Shown one piece after another: positions 6,897 through 15,281 of a DNA stretch of 24,212 nucleotides. Position 1 is the stretch's first letter. Every line of letters begins with the position of its first letter. This DNA is from an uncultured Clostridia bacterium (GTDB lineage: Bacteria > Bacillota > Clostridia > TANB77 > CAG-508): positions 1-24,212 of the forward strand of contig CALXSO010000126.1 of NCBI GenBank assembly GCA_944391155.1, in the 5' to 3' direction. The position numbers were made by a program, and so were the translations under genes. The notes beneath the pieces were generated by a model. The model worked only from the letters and a program-made list of their open reading frames with translations. It did no database searches and was not told the origin of the DNA.

Positions 6897-9842
6897 CTAT
6901 TTTCTATTTTTTATTATTATAACTATTCCTAATAGTGAAACTAACATTAATATGCTATAAAGAGCTATATTCATATCTCCTGTTTTTGGAGATGCAACCT
7001 CATTTACTGAAGATTCTTTATCAGTTTTTCCAGTTAAGTTTTCTGAAGCTTCACCTGTTCCTTCAACAGTTAATTCAATCTGAGTTTTTACTCCATTTTC
7101 TGCGATTACTGTAACTACTGCTTTACCTGCTTTTATTGCTCTTATTACACCATTTTCATCAACTGTTAAAATTGATTCATCTGATGATATATATATTAAT
7201 TCTTTGCTATCTGTTGTATTTTCTGGTGTAAATTCGACATTTAATTGAATTTCTTCTCCTTCTTTTATAGTTGTATTATCAACTTTTATTTCCATTCCTG
7301 TAAGTGGTATTTCTTTTACTTCAACTTCATAAGAATCTTTAAAATCTCCACTTGTAACAGTAATAACAGCTGTTCCTTCTTTCAAAGCTTTTAGTTTTCC
7401 ATTCTCATCAACTGTTAACACTGAATCATCACTTGAAGACCATTCAACTGTTCTGTCATCAGTTGTATTTTCTGGAGTATATATAACTTCTAATTGTGCT
7501 TCTTGTCCTTTTAATAATGTATCAATCTTATTGCTTATTGCTATTCCTTCTAGTTTAATTTCTTTTACTGTTACTGTACATTCTTCTTCAAATTCTCCAA
7601 CTTTTGCAGTAATTTTTGTTGTTCCTTCTTTCATTCCTGTTATTTTACCAGTACTGTCAACTTTAGCAATACTTTCATCTGCACTTGACCATGTAACAGT
7701 TCTGTCATCTGTTGTATCTTCTGGTTTATATGTTACTGTTAAAGTTTCAGATTGATTTTTAAGTAATGTAATATCAGATTTAATAGAAATTCCTGTTAAT
7801 GGAACTTTAACATTTACTTCACAAGTAACCACATAATTTCCTACTTGTGCCTTTATTATTGCAGTACCTGCTGATTTTGCTGTTACTGTTCCGTTATCAT
7901 CCACTATTGCAACATTTTCATTTAAACTAGTCCAAGTAACTGTTTTATCATCTGTTGTATCTTCTTCATTATATATAACTTGAAGATTTTGTGTTGCTCC
8001 TTTTATCATTTCTAATTTATTTGAATTTAATTTAATTCCTGTTAATGGTATAACTACTGTAACATCACAATAAGCAACCTTATCTCCTACTTGTGCTTTT
8101 ATTCTTGTTGTTCCTGCTGATCTTGCTGTTATTTTTCCTTCTTTATCTACTGTTGCTATATTTTCATTTTCACTTGACCAAATAACTGTTTTATCATCTG
8201 TTGTGTTTTCTGGATAGTATATAATTTTTGATGATACAGTTTTATTCTTTTCAATTGTAACATTTTCATTTTCAAACGCGATTCTTTCTGTATGTACTTC
8301 TGGTACTGTTACTTCTATTGTTGAAGTAAATTCACCACATTTTGCTGTAATCTTTGCTGTACCAGGTGCTTTTGCTTCTATTCTTCCTTCTGCATTAACT
8401 GTTACAACAGACTCATTACTTGTACTCCAAAGGATAGTTTTACTATCTGTTGTATCTGCTGGTGTATATGTTACACTTAAATTTGCTTTTTGTAATGGTA
8501 ATAATTCTCTATTACCTCCATTAATTTCGATTCCTGTTAATGGGCTTTTTACTGTAACTGTTGCTTTAGCTATTTTTCCATTACAATTTGCTGTAATTGT
8601 AACTGTTCCAGGTGCTACTGCTATAATTTTACCATTTCCATCTACTGTTGCAATAGATTTATCACTACTTTCCCAAGTAACTTTTTTGCTGTCTGTTGTA
8701 TCTGCTGGTAAATAGCTAACTGTTAATGTTTTATTTGTACCTTTATTCATTTCAAAATTAGTTTCATTTAAACTAATTGATTGTAATTTTGATGTAACAT
8801 TTACTTTACAAGTTGCTGGACTAATTCCTGAAACTTTTGATGTAGCTGTAATAGTTGCTGTTCCGTTTTTCATTGCTGTAACTTTACCTTTTTGATCTAC
8901 TGTTGCAACCTCTGGATTGCTAGATTCCCAAACAACATCTTTACTATCAGTTGTGTTAGCAGGTTTATAAACCACCTCTAATTGTGCTGTTTGTGTTTTA
9001 GCAAGTTCTATTGTCGTTTTATTTAAGCTAATTGACTGTAATTTTGCTGTTACTGTAACTTTACAACTAGCTGTTTTTCCATTACAATTTGCTGTAATAG
9101 TTGCTGTTCCTGGTGCAACACCTGTTATAGTTCCTGTGCTGTCAACTTTAGCAATTCCATTATTTGAACTTGTCCAAGTAACTGTTTTGCTATCTGTTGT
9201 ATCTGCAGGAGTATAATTTACTGTTAATTTATCTGTCAACCCTATACCTACAGTTGTTTCTGTTTTATTTAATGAAATAGACTGTAAAGGTGTTTTTATA
9301 GTTCCTGTTACTTTATTTCCTATTGTAATTGGATATATTACTTCTTCATCATCATCTTTTGCATTTGTATATTTTACAGTGTCAAATTCTATATCAAATG
9401 TTCCAGTTGCTCCTTTTTTTACTTTAAATGTTATTGGAACTATTATACCAGTTCTTAAAGTTGTCCCTGGTGTTAAATTCATGTTTGTAAAACTAACTAA
9501 ATTAGGTGTATCATTATCAAACATAACCATGTTTATATCACCCAAGCTATTTATACCATTAATTACATAAACCCCTTCTGATTCTGCTTTATTTACTATA
9601 TCTAATTTTGAAGTATCATATTTAACAAATCCAGATAAAGCTGTTGCTCCACTTACTGTATTTGCAAGAACAACATTTATTGTAAAAGTTTCTTCTTCAC
9701 CTACTAGAATTTTTTCATTTTCACCATCAGCATTTATAAGTTTAATACTAGTTTGTGCTTCTGCATTACTTATTAGTGGTTGTAAAATGCTAAATAACAT
9801 TACTATTACTAATAAACTAGATATTATTTTTGTTTTTTTCAT
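6897..9842 (-). CDS. Cohesin-like scaffold with nine BIG2 repeats and SPKTG cell-wall sorting signal
   Basis: 981 aa, ATG 5 nt after GAGGG. Order: signal peptide (about 1-28); cohesin-like domain (about 31-180) with the typical V-G-E-E-E-T-F-T-I-N-V strand, G-F-V-K-Y-D-T-S-K-L-D-I-V and P-I-T-F-K-V-K; nine tandem BIG2 Ig-like domains from residue 186 to about 930, each about 82 aa with L-x-S/G-I and a T-T-D-S/D-K-T-V-x-W-x-S core; a Ser/Glu/Thr-rich linker; and the sorting signal SPKTG at 951-955 with a hydrophobic helix and basic tail. BIG2 arrays usually act as a stalk, so the cohesin would be held away from the wall. SrtB encoded next door is the likely anchoring enzyme. Predicted role: a wall-attached receptor for the dockerin proteins of this locus. 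The cohesin call is by eye; BIG2 and the sorting signal are clear. Confidence 0.92.
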   Translation of the reverse strand: MKKTKIISSLLVIVMLFSILQPLISNAEAQTSIKLINADGENEKILVGEEETFTINVVLANTVSGATALSGFVKYDTSKLDIVNKAESEGVYVINGINSLGDINMVMFDNDTPNLVSFTNMNLTPGTTLRTGIIVPITFKVKKGATGTFDIEFDTVKYTNAKDDDEEVIYPITIGNKVTGTIKTPLQSISLNKTETTVGIGLTDKLTVNYTPADTTDSKTVTWTSSNNGIAKVDSTGTITGVAPGTATITANCNGKTASCKVTVTAKLQSISLNKTTIELAKTQTAQLEVVYKPANTTDSKDVVWESSNPEVATVDQKGKVTAMKNGTATITATSKVSGISPATCKVNVTSKLQSISLNETNFEMNKGTNKTLTVSYLPADTTDSKKVTWESSDKSIATVDGNGKIIAVAPGTVTITANCNGKIAKATVTVKSPLTGIEINGGNRELLPLQKANLSVTYTPADTTDSKTILWSTSNESVVTVNAEGRIEAKAPGTAKITAKCGEFTSTIEVTVPEVHTERIAFENENVTIEKNKTVSSKIIYYPENTTDDKTVIWSSENENIATVDKEGKITARSAGTTRIKAQVGDKVAYCDVTVVIPLTGIKLNSNKLEMIKGATQNLQVIYNEEDTTDDKTVTWTSLNENVAIVDDNGTVTAKSAGTAIIKAQVGNYVVTCEVNVKVPLTGISIKSDITLLKNQSETLTVTYKPEDTTDDRTVTWSSADESIAKVDSTGKITGMKEGTTKITAKVGEFEEECTVTVKEIKLEGIAISNKIDTLLKGQEAQLEVIYTPENTTDDRTVEWSSSDDSVLTVDENGKLKALKEGTAVITVTSGDFKDSYEVEVKEIPLTGMEIKVDNTTIKEGEEIQLNVEFTPENTTDSKELIYISSDESILTVDENGVIRAIKAGKAVVTVIAENGVKTQIELTVEGTGEASENLTGKTDKESSVNEVASPKTGDMNIALYSILMLVSLLGIVIIIKNRK
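7050..9287 (-). repeat. Nine tandem BIG2-coding repeats (about 246-250 bp each)
   Basis: Within the scaffold gene, nine units of about 82 codons recur with the same landmarks (T-T-D-[SD]-[KR] before the W strand, then A-x-V-D-x-x-G and a G-T-A/T-x-I-T strand). The first three units, nearest the cohesin, share the opening LQSISLN and the later ones LTGI, which suggests two rounds of expansion. Confidence 0.85.
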
Positions 9843-9843
9843 T

Positions 9844-9932
9844 TTATCCCTCTTTCTCCATTAATTTTTTATTTTTTTCTAGGTTTAATGGTACCATTTC
9901 TCTTTAGTTTCCCATAAATCAACCTCCTCCTT
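9844..9932 (-). promoter_or_regulatory. Strong ribosome site with three-codon ORF and in-frame second micro-ORF before the scaffold gene
   Basis: A near-ideal Shine-Dalgarno AAGGAGGAGG (9923-9932) stands 7 nt before an ATG at 9915 whose ORF is only Met-Gly-Asn-stop (TAA). In the same frame, two codons after that stop, a second ATG (9897) opens a 17-codon ORF ending one base before the scaffold ATG at 9842. The strongest ribosome site in the leader therefore does not serve the scaffold directly. Translational coupling or a decayed leader peptide are both possible. Confidence 0.4.
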
Positions 9933-9940
9933 AAATCACA

Positions 9941-9993
9941 AAAAGAAACTGTGAATAAAAGCATGTTTAATGCTTTTGTTTAGAGTTTCTTTT
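9941..9993 (-). terminator. Leader hairpin resembling an intrinsic terminator or attenuator
   Basis: Nested stems: outer 10 bp (9941-9950 with 9984-9993) and inner 8 bp (9957-9964 with 9970-9977) around a 5-nt loop. On the minus strand the outer stem ends in a run of five T. It lies between the promoter at 10133-10161 and the scaffold gene, and covers the end of the 42-codon ORF, so it could attenuate scaffold transcription. Confidence 0.55.
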
Positions 9994-10095
9994 ACTATTT
10001 TTATAGATGCAAAAAAATCCACTAATTATATTAGTATTTACTAAACTACAATCTGTATATTTCTTTACTCTTTCAAGTGTTTCTAGTTTTTTCAT
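9967..10095 (-). CDS. Possible 42-aa leader peptide or small protein
   Basis: A short ORF beginning MKKLETLERVKKY with an AAAAGGGG site 10 nt upstream. It lies just downstream of a good promoter-like sequence and stops inside the leader hairpin. It carries two Cys, a short hydrophobic stretch in the middle and a very basic C-terminus. I recognise no family. The last codons fall in the hairpin, which is unusual for a conserved protein and fits a leader ORF, but chance is possible in such AT-rich DNA. Confidence 0.3.
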   Translation of the reverse strand: MKKLETLERVKKYTDCSLVNTNIISGFFCIYKNSKRNSKQKH

Positions 10096-10132
10096 TCTTT
10101 TGCATCCCCTTTTTCTATTATTTTACTTTTTG

Positions 10133-10161
10133 ATTATATAATAAAAAAAATAATTTGTACA
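10133..10161 (-). promoter_or_regulatory. Promoter for the scaffold leader
   Basis: On the minus strand, TGTACA (4 of 6 to the -35 consensus) is 17 nt from a perfect TATAAT (10133-10138). It points toward the leader and the scaffold gene, and lies in the gap after the DUF2207 gene. Confidence 0.5.
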
Positions 10162-10219
10162 TAGTTTTTTTAATTTTTATTTATGAAATTCAAATTCAGG
10201 TTACTAGTCAGATTTCATT

Positions 10220-12229
10220 TTATCTGCCTCCCATTCCGGCCTCCGGCCACCTCCACCGGCCGCCTCCTCCTGAAAATCCTCCTCCACCACCAGAGCCACT
10301 TGATGATGAATGTGCTGCAATTTCTGTCATTGATATCTGATATGCACTTTTAATATTTGAATTTATATTTGAAATAGGATTAAATCCATGATATGTTACA
10401 TATATTGGGTTAGACACAAAATTTATTATTGGATATTCATTTAACATCTTACTATTATCCCAATTCTCTTCTACAAATACTTTAGGATATTTAGCTTTCA
10501 TTTGTTCTATCGCTTTATCTGCAATTCCAAAAGCAGTTGCATATACTAAATACTTTTCCCATATAACTAATTCTGGCACTTCTTTTTCATCTATCATCGA
10601 AAAGTCTTTCATATAATTGGCTAAACCTTTCCATTTTGCTTTTTCATCTGCTCCTTCTTGTGTTAATACTACAATTTTATTTTTTATTTTTGATTGCAAT
10701 CTTAAAGAACATACTTTTAATATAATAATTGGTAATATTCCTAACATATAAAATACTAAGTTTGATTGAAGCGAAATCCCCAAACTCCTTGCTGCCTCTA
10801 ATTTAAACACTGGAATATACATACATATAGCAATAACCACAAAGACTATATATACAGTTAATAGCATTTTCTCCCTAAGTTTAGCATTACTACATTTTGC
10901 ATATTCATTTTCTTCTCGTTTATTTATTAGTTTTATTCTATATAAATTATTTCTTGCAAAATTTACGGTATTATTAATACATGTACTATATTTGTAATAT
11001 TCTTTTTTGGCGTATTTATTCAATTCATCTATTTCAAATTCTTCATTATTTTTTCCTACAGCCCTTAATATCTTAAAAATTCCCATTTCATCTGCTTTTA
11101 ATCCTTGAGGTTGTCTATTAAGAATTTTTATATATATTTTTTTATTTTGCTCTCGTAAACTTATTATTTTCTTTAAACATAAATCCAATATTGTTGCAGA
11201 GACCATGTTATATTGAACAGAAGAATTACTTAAACTCTTTTTATTATAATTATACAAATAACATGCTTCATTAGGTGTTGATTCATTTTCTCTAGGAATA
11301 TCTCTATAATATTTTATTCTTCTTTTTATTATTCCATCATTTTCTTTTTTATTTATCCTAATATACCTTATTATTCTAATAATATATTTAACTATAAAAA
11401 ATAAATATATTACTCCAATTATTACAAAAATAATTCTTGTGTTTTTTGCTTGATTATTAGCATCATTAGCCCAATCAGTTTCTTCTTGAATTATTCTATC
11501 TAAATTTTGATATTCATATAAATTATTTTCATTTTGCACATTAAAAATTTGTTCTGTAGTAACAACTCTTAATTCTAACATAGCACCTGGATTTAATTTA
11601 TTTACTTCAAAATTTATCTCTCTATTATCTGTTTTCTCAATATTTCCATTTATTTGACCATGTCCCCATACTCTTAAATTATCTATATTTTCCACACCTT
11701 TTGGTAATATAACTTTACCTGTAACTTTATATACTGGTACTGTATTTTCTCCTTTTCCCAATAATTGCCAATACCACTCTTGACAATCAGTATATCTATT
11801 TATAATATTTGAAATTTTATATGTAATTTGATATTTTTTTCTTCCGAAATTATTTTCTAATCCTGTTCCCCAAGCTATTTCAAACTTGTTACTATCTACC
11901 TGTAAAGCATAAAAAGAATCTGTTGGAACATGATATTCTTCTGTATATATCTGATTCAAGTTTTTTCCTGTACTCAAATCTATGACATTTACATCCTCAA
12001 CATTACCATATTTTTCAGATAATTTTATATTTCTAAATATTGTATTTGTTCTATTTATATACATATCCCATGTTTCAGTAATTGTCATTTCAGAATTTTC
12101 AGATAACTCTATTTTATAATCTAAAGTATTCATATACTGTGTTTTTTCAGACGAATTTAATATTGCAACAATCATCAAACTTAATATTATTAAAAAAATT
12201 ATAAATCTTATTAAATACTTTTTTTTCAT
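10220..12229 (-). CDS. DUF2207 family membrane protein with unusual C-terminal tail
   Basis: 669 aa, ATG after AGGAG. An N-terminal signal or anchor helix (about 8-26) precedes an extracellular beta-rich DUF2207 domain (about 30-240). A transmembrane helix (about 266-290) follows, then a cytoplasmic part, two more helices (about 455-505) and a Gly/Ser-rich tail, the layout of DUF2207 proteins. Their function is unknown. The tail normally stays Gly-rich to the end; here it changes to GRWRWPEAGMGGR, coded by GC-rich DNA with three GGCCGG sites. Dropping one C at each would give ten consecutive glycines before MGGR with the same stop, so the tail may reflect sequence errors or real small insertions. 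The gene has its own promoter and is divergent from the P-type ATPase. No functional link to the cohesin locus is shown. Confidence 0.85.
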   Translation of the reverse strand: MKKKYLIRFIIFLIILSLMIVAILNSSEKTQYMNTLDYKIELSENSEMTITETWDMYINRTNTIFRNIKLSEKYGNVEDVNVIDLSTGKNLNQIYTEEYHVPTDSFYALQVDSNKFEIAWGTGLENNFGRKKYQITYKISNIINRYTDCQEWYWQLLGKGENTVPVYKVTGKVILPKGVENIDNLRVWGHGQINGNIEKTDNREINFEVNKLNPGAMLELRVVTTEQIFNVQNENNLYEYQNLDRIIQEETDWANDANNQAKNTRIIFVIIGVIYLFFIVKYIIRIIRYIRINKKENDGIIKRRIKYYRDIPRENESTPNEACYLYNYNKKSLSNSSVQYNMVSATILDLCLKKIISLREQNKKIYIKILNRQPQGLKADEMGIFKILRAVGKNNEEFEIDELNKYAKKEYYKYSTCINNTVNFARNNLYRIKLINKREENEYAKCSNAKLREKMLLTVYIVFVVIAICMYIPVFKLEAARSLGISLQSNLVFYMLGILPIIILKVCSLRLQSKIKNKIVVLTQEGADEKAKWKGLANYMKDFSMIDEKEVPELVIWEKYLVYATAFGIADKAIEQMKAKYPKVFVEENWDNSKMLNEYPIINFVSNPIYVTYHGFNPISNINSNIKSAYQISMTEIAAHSSSSGSGGGGGFSGGGGRWRWPEAGMGGR

Positions 12230-12259
12230 AAAATTTCTCCTCTTAAAAATTATATTTAT

Positions 12260-12288
12260 ATAATAACATTAAATAATATATTATTCAA
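12260..12288 (-). promoter_or_regulatory. Promoter for the DUF2207 gene
   Basis: TTGAAT (12283-12288) and TATTAT (12260-12265) on the minus strand are separated by 17 nt, about 30 nt upstream of the start codon. A 14-bp AT palindrome (12272-12285) overlaps the spacer and -35. The rest of the 266-bp divergent gap is AT-rich; I see no Mg2+ (M-box) riboswitch and only weak plus-strand promoter candidates. Confidence 0.4.
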
Positions 12289-12510
12289 CAAGAATTTTTT
12301 TATATGAATTGGTTAAAATATTATAAAAGTCACTATTCAAACTAAATTTTACATAGTAAACTGAAATGTTGATATATATTTTTTGTTAAATACCAATAAG
12401 TAGATCTAAAGCTTTTTTAAGAAAAAAATATTTATATATCAAGATTTCGGTTGACCTACCTTTATGATGCATTGAATTGTAACTTATAAACAAAAATGGA
12501 GTTGAAATAT

Positions 12511-15132
12511 ATGTTAAATAAAAATGATAATTTAAGAGAAAATATATCAATTTCTAATTTATACGGAAATGACTGTATTATTTCTAAAGATGACTTTATA
12601 AAAAAATATAATGTCAAAGAATCTGGACTTTCTTCAGAAGAAATTTCTTCTCTAACACATAAATATGGATTAAACGAAATCAAGGGTCTTACAGAAAAAA
12701 AATGGTATCATTACTTTTTGGAAAGTTTATTCAGCCCATTTAATAGTATATTACTTGGTATAATTCTAATTTTGTTTTATACAGATGTTATTCTCCCCGA
12801 AACTCCTAGCTATGCAAATATTATCGTTATTTTTATCTTAATAATTGCAAGCACTTTTCTTGATTTTTTTGAAGAATTTCGTTCTAATAAAGCTGCTGAA
12901 GAATTAAAAGAATTAGTAGCCACAACATGCTCTGTAATTAGAAACGGTGAAGAAATCAATATTAATGTAAAAAATCTCGTTATAGGAGATATTGTAAAAT
13001 TATCTGCTGGCAGTATGATCCCTGCTGATCTAAGAATTATTGAATCAAAAGATTTATATGTGGGTCAATCTACTTTAACAGGCGAATCTGATGCTGTAAA
13101 AAAATCTGAAAACTCTGAAATGGAAATTAATAATTTAGAAAGTATTTCAGATTTAGATACTATTTGTTTTATGGGAACAAATGTTATTTCAGGAAGTGCC
13201 AAAGGTATAGTAATAAAAACTGGTGATTCTACCTATTTTGGAAAAATAGCACATACAATTAGCACAGGAAAACCAAAAACCGCATCTCAAAAAGATATAG
13301 AAAGCATTAGTAAGCTTTTAATACGATTTATGATAATTATAATTCCAATTGTTTTCATTTTAAATGCATGGAAACATAGCATTGTCACCGCATTTACCTT
13401 TGCTGTAGCAATAGCAATTACTATTACACCTTTACTACTTCCAGTAATTCTTTCATCTTGTCTATCAAAAGGTGCTATTAGAATGTCAAAAAAGAAAACA
13501 ATCGTAAAAAAATTAGATTCTATTCAAAACTTTGGAGCTATGAACATTCTATGTACCGATAAAACAGGAACATTAACAGAAGATAAAATCGTACTAGAAA
13601 AATATTTAGATATATATGGAAATGAAGATATTCGCGTTTTAAAACATGCTTTTTTAAATGCAAATTTTCAAACTGGTTTGAAAGGTAATATTGATGAGGC
13701 TATTATTAAAAGAGGATTAGAATATAATATGTCTGAATTAGTTGAAAAATATAAAAAAATTGACGAAATCCCATTTGATTTTTCACGTAGACGTTTATCT
13801 GTAGTAGTCGAAGATAAAAAAAATAAAAAACAACTGATTACTAAAGGTGCTGTTGAAGAAATTCTATCAATTTGCACATTAGTAGATTATCAAGGTAATA
13901 CTTCCCCTCTAACAAAAGAAATAAAGGAAAATATAAAAAAAATAAGTAAAAATTTAAATAAAGATGGTTTAAGAGTTGTTGCAGTATGTCAAAAAAATGA
14001 TATCCAAAACATTGATAAATTTAAAATCTCAGATGAAAAAAATATGGTATTAATGGGATTTATTGGATTTCTAGACCCACCTAAAGAAAGTGCCAAAGCA
14101 TCTATTGAAGCATTAAACAAATCTGGGATTCGTGTTATTGTTCTAACAGGAGATAATGCAGAAGTAACAAGAAGTGTTTGTAACAGAGTAAATATTAATT
14201 CTAAAAAAATAGTTCTAGGAAGCGACTTAGATAAATTATCAGACTTTGCTGTCCAAAGATTACTAAAAAAGACAAATATATTTGCTAAATTATCACCAAT
14301 CCAAAAATCTAGAATAATAAGATTATTAAAAGAATCTGGTAATGTTGTAGGTTACATGGGAGACGGCATAAATGATAGCCCCTCTCTTACTAATTCAGAT
14401 GTAGGAATTTCAGTAGATACAGCTGTTGATATAGCAAAAGAATCAGCAGATATAATACTTCTTGAAAAAGATTTAAATGTATTACTCTCAGGTGTCAATG
14501 AAGGAAGAAAAACATTTGTTAATCTAATGAAATATATTAAACTTGCTACAAGTTTCAATTTTGGTGAAGTATTATCAGTTATAGTAGCAAGTATTGTATT
14601 ACCTTTTTTACCAGAAACTCCAATACAATTACTTGTTGAAAGTTTACTTTATGACTTTGGACAAATGACTCTCCCATTTGATAATGTAGACAAAGAACTC
14701 GTAACAAAGCCAAAAAATTTCAGTATAAAAAGTTTAAAAGATTTTATGTTCTATATGGGGCCTCTTAGTTCAATGTTTGATCTAATAGTTTTTGCATTTT
14801 TGTGGTTTATGTTTGGAATAAGAGAAGTAGCAACTTTTCAAACTGTTTGGTTCTGTTATAGCATAGTATCTAATCTAATTGGAATGCACATTATAAGAAC
14901 TGCAAAAGTACCATTCATTCAAAGTAATGCACATAAATTAGTATACTTATCTTCCTTCTCTCTAATAATAATTGGATTAATTGTTCCATTCACACCACTT
15001 GGAAAAATTATAGGTTTAGTTCCATTAACTTTAAATTATATCATATTTATTTTTATTGTTACTTTTGTATATTGCATTTTAGCATTACTTGCAAAAAAAT
15101 TTTATATAAAAAAATATGGTGAATGGATTTAG
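12511..15132 (+). CDS. MgtA-like P-type ATPase (type IIIB, Mg2+-transporter family)
   Basis: 873 aa from the ATG at 12511, chosen because GGAG lies 9 nt upstream; an in-frame ATG at 12496 would add five residues but has no ribosome site. Visible in order: actuator TGES, a P-domain with DKTGTLT (Asp350 phosphorylated), hinge GDGINDSP, and about ten membrane helices. Several blocks match MgtA closely, such as FMGTNV.SGSA, IQNFGAMNILCTDKTGTLT and LPFDNVDKE. The family imports Mg2+ using ATP. In E. coli MgtA, as I recall it, helix M4 reads TPEMLP and M5 reads FGNV; here they read TPLLLP (Leu308) and FGEV (Glu686), and M6 has ES where MgtA has QN. Ion specificity may therefore differ. No Mg2+ riboswitch is visible upstream. 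It is the only plus-strand gene and is followed by a terminator. Confidence 0.9.
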   Translation: MLNKNDNLRENISISNLYGNDCIISKDDFIKKYNVKESGLSSEEISSLTHKYGLNEIKGLTEKKWYHYFLESLFSPFNSILLGIILILFYTDVILPETPSYANIIVIFILIIASTFLDFFEEFRSNKAAEELKELVATTCSVIRNGEEININVKNLVIGDIVKLSAGSMIPADLRIIESKDLYVGQSTLTGESDAVKKSENSEMEINNLESISDLDTICFMGTNVISGSAKGIVIKTGDSTYFGKIAHTISTGKPKTASQKDIESISKLLIRFMIIIIPIVFILNAWKHSIVTAFTFAVAIAITITPLLLPVILSSCLSKGAIRMSKKKTIVKKLDSIQNFGAMNILCTDKTGTLTEDKIVLEKYLDIYGNEDIRVLKHAFLNANFQTGLKGNIDEAIIKRGLEYNMSELVEKYKKIDEIPFDFSRRRLSVVVEDKKNKKQLITKGAVEEILSICTLVDYQGNTSPLTKEIKENIKKISKNLNKDGLRVVAVCQKNDIQNIDKFKISDEKNMVLMGFIGFLDPPKESAKASIEALNKSGIRVIVLTGDNAEVTRSVCNRVNINSKKIVLGSDLDKLSDFAVQRLLKKTNIFAKLSPIQKSRIIRLLKESGNVVGYMGDGINDSPSLTNSDVGISVDTAVDIAKESADIILLEKDLNVLLSGVNEGRKTFVNLMKYIKLATSFNFGEVLSVIVASIVLPFLPETPIQLLVESLLYDFGQMTLPFDNVDKELVTKPKNFSIKSLKDFMFYMGPLSSMFDLIVFAFLWFMFGIREVATFQTVWFCYSIVSNLIGMHIIRTAKVPFIQSNAHKLVYLSSFSLIIIGLIVPFTPLGKIIGLVPLTLNYIIFIFIVTFVYCILALLAKKFYIKKYGEWI

Positions 15133-15164
15133 AAACTTTAAATATGATAAAATACTCGCATGCA

Positions 15165-15207
15165 AATAAAAAGAATGAATTCTATATTAGAAAGCATTCT
15201 TTTTATT
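15165..15207. terminator. Bidirectional terminator between the ATPase and hsp20
   Basis: A perfect 13-bp stem (15165-15177 with 15195-15207) with A/T-rich flanks lies between two convergent genes. No other feature is evident in 15133-15281. Confidence 0.88.
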
Positions 15208-15281
15208 TCAATAAATTTAATTATTCAAATACATTGTCTATATGTTAAGGTAATTATTATTAATAGAATTTAATTTTTTAA

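Noticed and set aside
7531..7755. Plus-strand open frame inside the scaffold gene
   Set aside because: It is an antisense reading of the BIG2 repeats with no ribosome site or recognisable protein pattern; similar antisense frames elsewhere (for example 10155-10340, 15478-15858, 23021-23224) were set aside for the same reason.
7050..9287. Tandem DNA repeats that could be mistaken for a CRISPR or satellite array
   Set aside because: The period of about 246 bp, the continuous reading frame and the BIG2 protein pattern explain them fully; there are no short identical repeats with unique spacers.
10220..12229. DUF2207 protein as part of the cohesin-dockerin system
   Set aside because: It has no cohesin, dockerin or sorting motif and is separated from the scaffold by the scaffold's own promoter and leader; adjacency alone is not enough.
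12230..12495. M-box Mg2+ riboswitch upstream of the MgtA-like ATPase
   Set aside because: The conserved M-box core sequences are absent, and the gap is plain AT-rich DNA.
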